Shown here piece by piece: positions 53,501 through 63,774 of a DNA stretch of 64,000 nt (the first letter of the stretch is position 1; each line of letters begins with the position of its first letter). The notes under the pieces were generated by a model. The model was not told where the DNA came from. It was given only the letters and a program-made list of their open reading frames with translations, and did no database searches. The position numbers and the translations under genes were made by a program. The stretch comes from Acephala macrosclerotiorum (lineage: Eukaryota > Ascomycota > Leotiomycetes > Helotiales > Mollisiaceae). The stretch lies in NCBI GenBank assembly GCA_014904845.1, contig MU119210.1, forward strand, positions 248,001-312,000, written 5' to 3'.

Positions 53501-56360
53501 TTCTCGTCGAGTAATTCCTCCTCACACAGTTTCCCACCTGATACCCGAGCAGGTTGCGGGTATGGTGTTCGACCGCGAAAGAAACATCTGGGTCAAAAGG
53601 AAGAGTGTCAGTGGGGAGATTAGGGGACAGAACTTCCTCCCCTCGGACGAAACTGAGGACGATCCATTTGGTGATATTCCAGATCTGTCTGTCGACGAGA
53701 CCCAAGAGAGGCAGAGAATCAAAGCTGTCGATGCGGAGAGGAAAGAAGAGGCGCGTGTTGCACAAGAGCATCACGAAGAGGAGGAGCGAAAGGCAGCGAT
53801 ACATTCTCACCGTATATCACATGAGCCGTGGAATTCAATTGCACCATCCGACACTGATCGAAATTGTTCTTCAGAGCCTTCAAGGCTGACCCATTTAAGG
53901 TCAAGTGTAACGACAGCGGAGCCTGCCACGAGACCGACATCGTGTGGTGAAAAATATAACCCTGTTGCATCTCAGGTTCATTCCCGAACTAGTACTATCA
54001 AAGAGCAACACAAGACCGAGCGTACTGAAATGCGAGAAGAAGCTGTGGAGGAAGTTGAGAAGGAAATCTCCATCCTTGAGGATCGCGTGAACCCTACAAC
54101 TCCACGACGACGAAATGTCACCATCACCTTCTCTTCCCCAGTGGCATCTGTAATCAAACCCAACAACTACGAGAACGAAAACAGCTACCAATCTGAGGAA
54201 GATGGGCTTAGTGAAAGCGATGACGAAGCCAGTAGTGCGAGTGTCCTAGTCACCAAGAATCGCAGCCGAAAGACTTCAACGACAATGCGCTCTGCGATGC
54301 GAAGCGCATCACGCCTTCAGTCTCTTCACGGCCATACATTCTCCACTCGTCCAATATCTCGAATTGATGAACGAGATGAGGAATCTATCGTAAGGGACAA
54401 TGAAGCCGGAGATCGAAGCAGCATCAGTATTGTCGTTTCGGCGCCCATGCCTCCTAGAAGGGAAGCAAGCATAGTTCTAGCCACACCTCGTCCTTCTCAT
54501 GAGGTTGGCACGTTGACTCTAACCCCACTTTCGGACTTCACTGTGCACCATGGAGATCAATCTCTTGGTCTTGATGTCAGCTACGTAGCCCAAAACCAGC
54601 GCTATGTGTTGGGAAATGAGAGGAAGATGGCACTTTCCCACTCAATCAAGCAGTTGGTGGAAAAGCTCACGGAAGTCGAGCCATACGAGCCCTTCTGGGA
54701 ACATCTCAAGAAGCTGGAACTCAAGAACAAGGGTTTGACCAACCTTCACAAACTCAATGAATTCTGCGAAGAGCTAGAAGAGCTTGACGTTTCGCGTAAC
54801 CAGCTCGGCCAACTCGATGGCATTCCAAGAACTGTTCGACACCTCCGCATAACTCACAATTGCCTAACAGAGCTGACCGCTTGGGGTCAGCTCATTAATC
54901 TCCAATATATCGATGTTTCGAACAATGATCTCGAGTCATTATCGACATTCAAACGCCTCGTCCATTTGAGAGGCCTCACCGCTGATAACAACAATATCAC
55001 GTCTTTGGATGGAGTCAGTCAACTTGATGGACTGCTAAGCTTACGCTTGAGAGGAAACTCGATCCAGTCTTGTGACTTCAACGGTACAAAGCTTCAACGT
55101 CTGACAGAGCTAGACCTAGCGGGCAATCGAATCAGAGACGTCTGTAATATCCAGGAACTACGATGCTTATCAAGTCTTAATCTTGAAAATAATTGTCTTT
55201 CCGATATGTCTATAGATGCTTCAGATGCTTTATGGGCTCTGAGCGATCTTAGACTGAGTGACAACGATTTAACCACTATCGACGTTAGCCATTTCCCGAA
55301 CTTGCACCTCCTTTTCCTCGATCGAAATCGTCTCAAGACTATTACTGGTTTGCTGAAGACCAAAATCGACAGTCTGTCCATGCGGGAACAGCAAGACAGC
55401 TTCAACCTCGACTTATCATTCCTCAGCGAAGTATTTGAAGTTCGCAAGCTCTTCCTTTCAGGTAACTATCTAGGCAGCTTCGAGCCCCAGGTGGAGTTCA
55501 TGAACCTTCAATACCTGGAGCTCGCGAATTGTGGACTCGACTGGCTACCAAACAATTTTGGATTGATGGTTGCGAACACCCGAGTTCTGAATCTGAACTT
55601 CAACGCTTTGAAGGACCTCAAACCACTTCTTGGAATTCGTCGTCTCAAGAAACTTCACTTGGCTGGGAATAGAATCTTGAGATTGAGGACGACAGCACGT
55701 GTTTTGGGCCATTTCCCGTCTTTGACTCTGACTGACATGAGAGGTAATCCTCTTACTGTGGGATGGTATCCCCCAATGGAAGAGACTCGGATGGTCCTTT
55801 CGGGTGAACACAGTGCCGAGCCCCAAGATCATTTTGTTCTTGGCATAGCGGATCGTGAAAGGGATGAGACGTATGTACGAAGATTAGATATGCAAACACG
55901 GATGTTGCGACGAACATTTGAGATTCTTGTACTGGGCGATTGTCCACGCCTGAGAGTGTTCGATGGCTTAGATGTCGATATGTCGGTGGTGATTCGGAAG
56001 GACAGCACATGGCATGCATTAGTGAATGCTGGAGTTTTGAAGGTTCCCGCTTTAAAGGCCCCGGAACCTGGAGAGCAGAAGGAAATTGTGACTGGTGAAG
56101 AGCTTGTGCAGGAAGAATGGGCTGTGGAGAAGTCTTCCAAGACCTCAATGGAGACGCCTGCTGAGACCTTTATGGAGAAGTGTGTGCGGACTTCAGTGGA
56201 GGAGCGCACGCAGACGTCGGTTGAGACACGCGTGCAGACTTCGGCAGAGAATTCAACACAGAAGTTGAGTGTGAAGTCGGCGGGGAAGGAGCGTCCTGTC
56301 GAGGAGCCAGTACAGAAGCGGGAGGAGGACCGCTGGCCGGCAGAGGACTCCTTCGCATAA
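50520..56360 (+). CDS. CDC11: Septation initiation network scaffold, Cdc11/Nud1/SnaD type
   Basis: A single-exon 1946-aa protein. In S. pombe Cdc11 (Nud1 in budding yeast, SnaD in Aspergillus) anchors the SIN/MEN kinases to the spindle pole body to control cytokinesis and septation. The N-terminal 1350 residues are disordered and rich in Ser/Thr-Pro sites. The start MDHAWLDSLSEDWI is the short conserved helix of this family. A conserved segment DPFGDIPDLS lies near residue 1045. About 14 leucine-rich repeats fill residues roughly 1395-1780 (for example LKKLELKNKGLTNLHKLNEF, LEELDVSRNQLGQLDGIP and LQYLELANCGLDWLPNNFG). They end with the LRR-cap-like LTLTDMRGNPLTVGWYPP. The extreme C-terminus carries six 8-aa repeats. 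Confidence 0.95.
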   Translation: MDHAWLDSLSEDWISQHPSSGSPAPSLPSLANSTSSSTRAASSRIPKYNPQKQAWTTPNEGGNSPLSERSLNEHNIPLSQRSLRQPSKLREVTIGDRGRRLSRALSASSTQSVQYHTVQHKSHSLSPHKETPEWKKRLLQGEVAYGEAKDLFSAAGLETIFQPPPETSNSSNKLPTQEIDDDVGSVIMPSSPPAYDFGRANSGKEDNDEDNVQRRQQPRGMKYRLADSDGSEFSTNDLSRGSSFQLTARSVRGNEEVEPQSEAASEMDSSVLQHGNGVNGSGRVASGQSDIRNEELSPIYISRHNTIDGQIDYAAINLPADELQRRLENIPEESPAQFDEDKDEISEQLPANMTVDTDDYAHNGRFVNLCRGGHSQEGSFQKRMLSPSSLPAIDESAMLPEESMQASTPKQLPNIKKTRSSNEYQQASSTEGSPPAPQTPYTSRNEPTQKEQQSSSGSPLKLFGTYDSFTNQKLLRRLSQFEGDFEEATDHESTHPEMNDAFVAQSGAEKTSQENHTHHVSRKLTSFGRGDLDGFQFSEEVSYASSRSNGEDEDKENISLPLLNPDTQHLFKFHLEPSPALEDDRVSTNHTKYTSTTRTSKHMISVRKTRPGTSSSDSTTDMHPSRRQEDLQTPRKRTGDSEGKRLQRTPLKDPTPKRRRTLQNLETEDDESLALDSLRETHQQMQSVIGRKRKDARHGDDQQAANPKVLAMRQILRPRTPTPSQRSSQNERPPLAEIDPFIDRARMLQQEKIAKIQAELDATNPLKMSAVLGMSQQMQNDSRKGSVTTQDFLDEAKKIMAGIRDKVRPRSGLTSLEESESENDKNQSPEVDQHEDEFEDSYQESTKEPFSRPPSREGKPIPRLPMKQEDPKLLDHLRKYQEMSEVDVLVASSMKSLALAKEASNAAREVDKVTDETISRVSGRFHSREVVTESDPPNVRLSENPDLQRKRKHSTSSIPSAGDAAEAEFPSHGSNSSGQSTSRSIPTGSSRGSDSRRVIPPHTVSHLIPEQVAGMVFDRERNIWVKRKSVSGEIRGQNFLPSDETEDDPFGDIPDLSVDETQERQRIKAVDAERKEEARVAQEHHEEEERKAAIHSHRISHEPWNSIAPSDTDRNCSSEPSRLTHLRSSVTTAEPATRPTSCGEKYNPVASQVHSRTSTIKEQHKTERTEMREEAVEEVEKEISILEDRVNPTTPRRRNVTITFSSPVASVIKPNNYENENSYQSEEDGLSESDDEASSASVLVTKNRSRKTSTTMRSAMRSASRLQSLHGHTFSTRPISRIDERDEESIVRDNEAGDRSSISIVVSAPMPPRREASIVLATPRPSHEVGTLTLTPLSDFTVHHGDQSLGLDVSYVAQNQRYVLGNERKMALSHSIKQLVEKLTEVEPYEPFWEHLKKLELKNKGLTNLHKLNEFCEELEELDVSRNQLGQLDGIPRTVRHLRITHNCLTELTAWGQLINLQYIDVSNNDLESLSTFKRLVHLRGLTADNNNITSLDGVSQLDGLLSLRLRGNSIQSCDFNGTKLQRLTELDLAGNRIRDVCNIQELRCLSSLNLENNCLSDMSIDASDALWALSDLRLSDNDLTTIDVSHFPNLHLLFLDRNRLKTITGLLKTKIDSLSMREQQDSFNLDLSFLSEVFEVRKLFLSGNYLGSFEPQVEFMNLQYLELANCGLDWLPNNFGLMVANTRVLNLNFNALKDLKPLLGIRRLKKLHLAGNRILRLRTTARVLGHFPSLTLTDMRGNPLTVGWYPPMEETRMVLSGEHSAEPQDHFVLGIADRERDETYVRRLDMQTRMLRRTFEILVLGDCPRLRVFDGLDVDMSVVIRKDSTWHALVNAGVLKVPALKAPEPGEQKEIVTGEELVQEEWAVEKSSKTSMETPAETFMEKCVRTSVEERTQTSVETRVQTSAENSTQKLSVKSAGKERPVEEPVQKREEDRWPAEDSFA
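56127..56270 (+). repeat. Six-copy 24-bp repeat in the tail of the Cdc11 homolog
   Basis: Exactly six units of 24 bp, each starting with GAG/GAA. They encode EKSSKTSM, ETPAETFM, EKCVRTSV, EERTQTSV, ETRVQTSA and ENSTQKLS. Glu at position 1 is invariant. Thr-Ser at positions 6-7 is kept in four of the six units. Units 3-5 are most alike. The repeats lie after the LRR domain and are in frame. Confidence 0.85.
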
Positions 56361-56589
56361 GGAGTCATAGCTTACGAGTATGATGCGTGACGAGTCTGAA
56401 CTTTTGTATTGTAGCATGGTGTTGGAGGCAATGGGATTGGGTTGGCGTTAGTGTACTGTACAATATCGGGGGGCTTAATGATTGACGAGTGGGTACCGAT
56501 GAACCTGGGAAATCAAAGAGATGTCAACCTTAAAATCATCTAAGTGTATAATTTCCAACCGTGATTCATAGACATCGTTTCCTATCTAC

Positions 56590-57473
56590 CTACAACTTAG
56601 TTTTCGAAGCACTTTTCTCCCACTTAGTAACCCTCCTCTCCCCCTGTTCCTTCCTCTTATCCTCCTTCTCCAAATAAGCATTATACCTCTCCTCCTCCCT
56701 CTCATATCCCTCGAAATCAAGATACCCCAACGTCTCCCTAAACATCTCCGCCTTCAACAGCCCATATACCCCCGTCTTCGGCTTATCAGTCAAATTTCTC
56801 TCCCCAATAAACTTCATCAATTCTTCCATTCCTCCCAATGCATCTACGATCCCGTCTTCGAGCGCTTCTTTGGCGCTGAAACGTTTCGCTTCTAACACCA
56901 TAGCTTTGTAGACTTGTGGGGAGAGTTTCTGTCGGAATACGGAGGACATGGCGGGTTTTAGGGGGACGCCTAGGTCGAGTTCGTTGAGGCAGAGGAAGCC
57001 ACGGATGGGATTGAAGAGGCGGTAATCGTGGTACATTGCTACCATGAATCCGCCGGCGAAGGCGTGGCCGTTTACTAGGGCGATGGTTGGCATTGGGTAT
57101 CTGCCAACAATTCTCTGTTTAGTATTCCATTTCGATATAAATAAGAAACAATACAAGGGGAGGCATACGTCAATAATCTCTTAAAAAGAGCAAATAGACT
57201 ATTAGGGAAGAAGTTGGGGGTAGATGATGAATGTTCGAGATCAAGTCCATTGCTATAGAATTTCTGGATCCCAGATGTAGTGACGACTACTCCGTGAGGG
57301 TGTAAGAATTCCAGTATATCGAGAGCGAGGAGTAGGGTTTGGCAGAATGGTGTTAAGAGTCGGTTGTCGGGAGGAGAGGTAAAAGTTAAGAGGTAGACTT
57401 TATCGGAGGGAGAGGTGCAGACGACTATTCCGCCGGAGCTGTTGGGGATCTGGAGGGTGAAAAGCGAGGACAT
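56590..57473 (-). CDS. Enoyl-CoA hydratase/isomerase (crotonase fold)
   Basis: Exons 57473-57169 and 57100-56590 (68-nt intron) give 271 aa, joined as KRLLTYPMPTIALVNGHAFA. Crotonase features include the oxyanion-hole pair around FYSNGLDLEH and NGHAFAGGFMVAMYHDYRLF. ELDLGVPLKPAMSSVFRQKL and AKEALEDGIVDALGG follow. Resemblance to fungal delta3,delta2-enoyl-CoA isomerases is stronger than to mitochondrial hydratases. The protein ends in Thr-Lys-Leu, a weak PTS1-like tripeptide, consistent with peroxisomal beta-oxidation. The gene is divergent from ALG2. Confidence 0.92.
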
Positions 57474-57950
57474 CTTGACGGTATATCTCCGAAATAATGC
57501 GTGGGAATGGAAAGGTGGACTGAGCTCTATAATGTAGGTGAAGCTCTGAAGCTATGAATGTCAGTAATCAACACATTTTAGCCTGGACCTCGGCCCGTGG
57601 CGGATAGCAAGTTTAAACTGCTTCTAAAAGCATGGTCCGTTTTAAATTCAAGAATTCTGAGCTCGAAAATCTCCCGTCTTGACTGAACAATTCTTCAATT
57701 TCCATAATTCGGTTCGAACGTCGCGAGTATAACAATCAAGACGTTGATGTCGAAAACAAGGCTGGACATTTTAAGTCCATTCACATGCAAGTGCCGTAGA
57801 AAAGCCGCAAAAGATGGCAGCGACGCTAGTACAAGGCTGAGCTTCCTATCTTGGCATGAGCCTGACGCGAAATCTGTCACTATCCCGCGATCCATCATCT
57901 CGATCGACCCTCCTCCTCTTCCTCCTCTATATTTGTTTTATGACCCAGAT
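57474..57950. promoter_or_regulatory. Divergent promoter region, enoyl-CoA hydratase / ALG2
   Basis: A 477-bp interval between divergent starts. A pyrimidine-rich stretch (tcctcctcttcctcctct near 57911) lies just before the ALG2 ATG. No gene inside. Confidence 0.45.
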
Positions 57951-59584
57951 ATGGCGACATCAGACAAGAAGAAAAATATACTCTTCTTCCATCCCGACCT
58001 GGGCATCGGAGGTGCAGAGAGGCTAATCATTGATGCCGCAGTGGGGCTACAAAATCGTGGACATAAAGTTGTCATTTTCACCAGCCATTGCGATCCCAAA
58101 CATTGCTTCGACGAAGTTAAAGATGGTGCTGGTACTTCGGCTCTTTCAGCATCCATGTACGTCTGCTAACATTTTCATAGGCATACTCGATGTACGAGTC
58201 CGCGGGAACAGAATCGTCCCTCCCTCCATTTTATCTCGATTCTCTATCATATGCGCAATACTACGACAATTCAACCTGATACTCTGGACATACTTCACAT
58301 CCGAGTTGACCCTGCTGAATCCGGACGCTTTTGTTGTTGATCAACTAAGTGCTGGTCTGCCATGGCTCGCGTACTTTTATCCCAATACGAGAATTTTATT
58401 TTATTGTCATTTCCCAGATCTTTTGCTGGCACAGGGAAGATCAGCGTGGTGGAAGCGGGTATACAGAATACCATTTGATTTTATTGAGCAATGGAGTATG
58501 AGCTTTGCAGATTCGATAGCGGTCAATTCGGGATTCACGAAAGGTATTGTTGGACGGGTCTGGCCTGAATTGGCTGCGAAGCAGGATTTGCAGATCGTTC
58601 ATCCTTGTGTTGATATCAAACCAAAGAAGACGGAGAACATTGATGGCCCGGTTGCTGCGTGGAAGAACAAGAAGGTGTTCTTGAGTATCAATCGATTCGA
58701 GAGAAAGAAGGATATTGGCCTTGCGATCAAGGCCTATGCTGGACTGGGAAAGCAAGGCAGAGAGGGGGTGAGATTGGTCTGCGCAGGTATATACATTTTT
58801 ATTGGGAAAAAGGCAAGAGGCTGATCGATATTTAGGTGGCTATGATAATCGTGTTCAGGAGAATGTGGTCTACCATAAAGAACTTGTCAACCTCGCTGAG
58901 TCGTTAGATTTGAAGATCGCCACGACCAAGACAATTGTCACGGCCTTGAATGTCCCAGACGACGTAGATGTTCTGTTCCTACTCTCAGTACCCAACACCC
59001 TAAAGGACATGCTGCTAAATACAGCTCGCCTCCTTATTTACACTCCTTCCAACGAGCACTTCGGTATAGTGCCTCTCGAGGCCATGCTGGCTGGTGTTCC
59101 CGTTCTAGCTGCAAATACCGGGGGTCCACTCGAGACCGTAGTAGATGGGAAGACCGGCTGGCTATGTCCACCTGAAGATATCGAACGATGGACAGCAGTG
59201 ATGGACCAAGTCTTGCATAAGATGTCTGACGCCGACGTAAAGAAAATGGGCAAAGCGGGTATCGAGAGAGTGAAGAAGGAGTTCTCCGATGTGAAGATGG
59301 CTGAGAGATTGGATGGGATCATCTCAGCTATGGCTCGAGCAAATCGAAAGAGCGTCCAGGAGCTGTCGTCTTTCATCTTGACGATCGGGGTTATCATGTT
59401 TGATACCGCATACTACTACGCGTTGCAGAATAAGCATTTGCAGAGGAGATTGGGGGGGCTTCTTCTACCACCATTTGCACTCTCAGCGGTGTCAGTATTA
59501 TCCTGGGTGGTATATCTGGCGGTAGAATATTCTTCGAGACGGAAAACAAAGCAGAAAGCTCAAGCGCGAGATAAAGCTCGATGA
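57951..59584 (+). CDS. ALG2: Alpha-1,3/1,6-mannosyltransferase ALG2
   Basis: An ER enzyme that adds the second and third mannoses to the dolichol-linked N-glycan precursor. Exons 57951-58125, 58181-58786 and 58836-59584 give 509 aa. It begins MATSDKKKNILFFHPDLGIG with GGAERLIIDAAVGLQNRGHK, the GT-B donor-loop start. Further motifs are DAFVVDQLSAGLPWL, HFPDLLLAQGRSAWWKRVYR, SINRFERKKDIGLAIKAY and the nucleotide-sugar EX7E region SNEHFGIVPLEAMLAGVPVL. The C-terminus has hydrophobic segments (LSSFILTIGVIMFDTAYYYA, LSAVSVLSWVVYLAVEYSS) and a basic cytosolic tail. The donor of intron 1 is GTGCTG, weaker than the others, but the spliced DGILDVRVRGN is clearly right. Confidence 0.96.
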
Positions 59585-60284
59585 AGATGACAGGAATGAA
59601 TACGAGTCATCTGCGGCAGCCTCACGCATATGCAGTCGAACGAGCAGGGTTTGGTGATATCAAATGAGAATGTCTAGATGGAGACCGGAGAAGCTGCCCC
59701 ACTCTCAACACGCATACCGATGTTGATACCAAGAGCATCGACTCCATCTTGATAAGCCTCTAGGCTGATCCAAGGTCTCTTCGTGGGGAATTGAGAACGA
59801 ATAACTAGCGGGGATCCTATCCAGCCGCATCTGCAAAGCGAGCCCCTGAAATTCGAGACCACCACCTTAGAGTTCTCATCACAACTCTGGTTGATCTTCA
59901 AAACAACTGCAATCAATAGAGATACTATATGACGTTTACCTCCATTTCCACTGCACAAATGAAGTACTTATTTATTTTTATCTCACGTGATATCAAGTAC
60001 ATCTTCGAGAGATATCTAGCGTCAAAAAAAAGGCCTCAAAATCTTCTAACTTTCAAGATCACCAACACATATTCCCCTTCCGCCTACCCCGCAGATAACC
60101 TCGCATCTAATGAATCGGTCCCGAGTTTCCACGTCCTGATATCCCAAAAATCAAACAAGAGGTACGCGTTCGCAAACGTGGCCAATCGGGACCCCACTAT
60201 TACTGTCTCACTCCCCCATCGTACACTAGTCCAGACTCCAGATCCAAAGCCTCCAACGAATTCTGACCACGCCAACCAGCAAAC
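59585..60284. other. Intergenic region
   Basis: 700 bp after ALG2 and before the flavoprotein gene. The open frame at 59929-60297 does not resemble a known protein. It likely holds the ALG2 3' UTR and the promoter of the next gene. Confidence 0.45.
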
Positions 60285-61673
60285 ATGGTCCTTATAATAA
60301 GAACAAGGCCTTTAAGAGGGGCGGCCTCTCTTGTGAAATGTTTGAGGGAATTACGTGATCCTTCACGGTCGTTTTCTAAGAGGGTTTTGAGTCACATGGC
60401 GAACGGTCAAGATACTAAGTATGAAGCCGTGGTAGTAGGAGCTGGGCCGGCTGGGATCTGCGCGGTTGGGAATCTATTGGAGCAGAAAAGGGAACCGATA
60501 CTCTGGGTTGATGATGTGATGAGTGGTGGTAGGCTCAATAAATATTATCGAGAAGTTCCCAGGTGAGTTTGCCCCCCTAAGGTTCACGTGATACGACACG
60601 GTGCTGATGAGATGGCAGTAATACAAGAGTCAAGAGGTTCATTTCTTATGCCGAGGGAGTGAAGGCGTTTAGGGATGTGGCGAAGGAGACGCCGACGCCG
60701 AATGCGTATCAGCATTTGAAGGATCTGGATCAAGAGGCTACGTGCCATATTGCCGAAGCAGCGGATTTGTGTATCATGCTCACCAACGGGCTGGATGAGT
60801 CGAAAGGGGTCCACAAGCATCTGGGAAAAGTATCCAATGCTTCATGGTCAGATGTGAGTCTCCATCTTTCCCTTGATGTCGAGCACCTAAATGACATCAA
60901 GACAGCCCGGCAACTGGAGCATCAAAATCAACACCCCATACCAAGAACCCTCAACCATAACCTCCAAACTACTAATCCTCTGCACCGGTTCCTCCCCCAC
61001 CACCGGTCCCCTCCCCGTCACCCACCTCCAAGAAATCGGTCTCGACCCCGCACTCAACCCACCCCTCCTCTCAAAAATGATACCCAAAGACCAGCCCATA
61101 ACAATAGCCGTCGTCGGCGCCTCCCATTCCGCAATCCTCGTCTTACGGAATCTCTACTACCTCGCTAGTTCGACACATCCTTCTCTTGCCATAAAATGGT
61201 TCACGCGCCATCCATTACGGTATGCTGAGGAGAGGGGAGATTGGATTTACAGAGATAACACAGGATTGAAAGGCGATGTCGCTGTTTGGGCGCAGGAGAA
61301 TCTTGAAGAGGATCGACTACCGAACTCTGATGTGAGTAAATACTTACAAAAAGTCTCGACGACGAAAGAAACAGAGCAGGAGGATTACAAAGAGCATTTG
61401 AAAGACTGTACGCACGTTGTTCAAGCTATCGGATTTCACGCGAACGAAATTCCAGTATTGGGTAAGGGAGGAAAGAAGTTAGAGGTGAAGTATAATAATG
61501 AGACTGGAGGATTCGAAGATAAGGATGGAAAGCAGGTGACAGGACTGTATGGTGCGGGCATTGCGTTTCCAGAAAGAGTGGTTGATCCGGAGGGAAATGT
61601 GGAGTATGCGGTGGGTTTAGCGAAGTTTATGAAATTCTTGAAGAGGGTTGTCCCAGCTTGGACCTCAACTTGA
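60285..61673 (+). CDS. FAD/NAD(P)-dependent oxidoreductase (pyridine nucleotide-disulfide type)
   Basis: Exons 60285-60562, 60619-60853 and 60906-61673 give 426 aa. The FAD-binding Rossmann motif [20 protein letters not shown] is followed by [21 protein letters not shown] second dinucleotide site is at [19 protein letters not shown], and the FAD-closing ATG-like motif is LLILCTGSS. Late conserved pieces are [17 protein letters not shown] and [20 protein letters not shown]. The N-terminus before [10 protein letters not shown] is Arg/Ser-rich with few acidic residues and could be a mitochondrial presequence, so M38 (60396) is an alternative start. The family includes uncharacterised flavoproteins. 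The substrate is unknown. Confidence 0.9.
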
Positions 61674-62270
61674 GCAAACTAGAGAGAGGTTTTAGATGCA
61701 TAGGGTAGGCGTTATTTTGATGCATTGGTATGGATTGCATAGCTCCTAGATAGATGTCTTCAAACTTCGAGCGGTCGAAGTCGTTCAACGACATCCGGAA
61801 ATGAAGATTCTAGTTATATTCCAGTTTGTCTTGTTCGGTCGCATGTTTAGCAAGTCTCGCGCAAAACAAAAGCAAAATTCATATGAGGAGCACCATCAAC
61901 ATGAGTAGGCGTAACGATTCATTAACTGGAGGGCCAAGTGAGGCACCGAGAGGAAAGTACCGCCACGCTCCGTTTCCGCTATGGCTTCCGCTCTTGCTAC
62001 TCGGGGTGAGAATCTGGAACAGCTACAAAACGTCATCCTTTGCGGGAGGGGCCTCTACAACGCTCCTTACCTACAAGCTAGGTGCCCATTCTAGCAAACT
62101 TCGAGAACAATAGACGGAATTTGACGCTAAGCTCGTGTGTGATTTGGTAAAGCACTTTAACATTTTCAACGGATCTGAATTGTTTCCAACTCTGACTGTC
62201 CTGTATCTGAAATTGTGTTTCCCCCACGTGTGAAACGGCTTCGAGGCACAATCTTTTCTTCATATTCATC
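61674..62270. other. Intergenic region
   Basis: About 600 bp without a convincing gene. A 95-codon open frame at 61826-62113 has a hydrophobic patch but no family resemblance. Confidence 0.4.
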
Positions 62271-63596
62271 ATGTATTGCCTGTATCTGACTGCGGCTCTC
62301 GCTACCTTGCCAGCCGTTGTTATATCAGCACCACATGCTGTCACATGTCCGACGGCACCATCACCATTACCCAAAGCAGTGAGCTTCGACAAAGTCACCA
62401 CGCTTCCAGAACCATTCCTTTACCTCAATAGCAAGGATCACGTCAAGACTAAGGAAGAATAGTTTATATGTCGTCAGCCAGAGATCATGCAATTTCTCCA
62501 AGAGTACCAATTCGGATACTACCCCGACCATTCTCTTGAGACGGTAACTGCTACAAATCAGGAAAAACCTTGAGCGTCGTTATTGCTGTTGAATCTCCCA
62601 AGGCAACAGTTGCCGATACAATCAATCTTCCAGGCGGCGCATCAGCCCCAAGTCCCGCTCCAGTCGTCATCTTGATTGGTGGAATGGACAATGCTGCGTA
62701 TCCGGCGAAGGGAATTGCAGTTGTGACCTTCTACTATTCTACTATGGCAGCAGATAGCAATAGCAAGACTGGGTCCTTCTGGACCTTGTACAAAGGCAGA
62801 GACGTCGGTATGCTACTCTTTTGGGAATTTGAATTCCTCTCATGCTGATTCAGTGGAGGAACTCTGCTTTCCCGGGCATGGGGCTTCCATCGTGTCCTTG
62901 ATGGATTGACCATCGCAGCTCCCGATATTGACAACAAAAGAGTTGGTGTAGCGGGTTGCTCGCGTCTAGGGAAAGCAGCTCTTGCAGCAGGACTCTTCGA
63001 TCAACGAATCACCATGACCATGCCCATGAGTAGTGGGGTTCAGGGACTAGGACCATATCGATACCACGCGTTGAGCGGACAAGACGAAACTCTGGAAAAT
63101 TCCAAGTCCAGTGCGGGTTGGTGGAGTGGCAGTACGCTCGGGACCCTCGTATAACAGTCTGAGAGGCTGCCATACGATGCACACACCATTGCAGCAGCGA
63201 TTGCTCCAAGGGCTTTAATAATAGACCAGGGCAGATCTGGTGCATATACTAATAGCAAAAGCACTGCTATCCTAACATATCCCGCGGCGAAATTGGTATA
63301 TGACTTTGTTGGTTCGAATGGCACAACTTTCGCAGCAGGACAACCGAAGAGCATGATTGGTATGGCTTTGAGAGATGGAGGCCATCGCGGTAACTCGGGA
63401 TAGTGAGTGCTCCCTCGTTAATTCCGAAATGTTTTGTCGATTTGTTGGAACAGGAGGCTGACTGTCTAGTTCAAATGTCCTGCCATTTGTTCAAGAAGTT
63501 TTCTTTAAAACAGCAACGACAAGGAATTATGACGACCTCAACCCTTGGACAGCAATGACAACAGTATATCCGTGGTCCACGGACATACCAAAATAG
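62271..63596 (+). pseudogene. Decayed 4-O-methyl-glucuronoyl methylesterase (CE15)
   Basis: The enzyme family cleaves ester links between lignin and glucuronoxylan. A signal peptide (MYCLYLTAALATLPAVVISA) leads to DHVKTKEE, then a TAG (62460-62462) where relatives have Trp, then ICRQPEIMQFLQEYQFGYYP. A one-base loss near 62560 shifts the frame. It resumes as KTLSVVIAVESPKATVADTI. An intron-like break lies at about 62808-62857, but its phase does not fit cleanly. VGVAGCSRLGKAALAAGLFD keeps the nucleophile Ser motif, and PYRYHALSGQDETLENSK follows. A TAA at 63152-63154 interrupts STLGTLV*QSERLPYDAHTI. ALRDGGHRGNSGY then holds the expected His region, a last intron follows, and LPFVQEVFFKTATTRNYDDL is the C-terminus. 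At least three lesions make it non-functional. Confidence 0.85.
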
Positions 63597-63774
63597 AAGA
63601 AGCTGGATCGTGGATCAACAATGCAGTCTTTGGTCGTCCTAAAGGTCATCGGACATTTGACAACGACCTTCTACCATCCGCCTAGTTGATGCCCCGAAGA
63701 GATCTTGTTTTTCCAATGTCTCCAGGACGTTAGTTAGGTTGAATCTTTGAAATGTAAGGCCTTTTACATAGCAA

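Noticed and set aside
3241..62462. Reassigned or read-through TAG codons
   Set aside because: In-frame TAGs occur only in decaying genes and replace different residues (Leu-, Trp- and Gln-like). Intact genes such as the aldo-keto reductase and the SANT protein use TAG as their normal stop.
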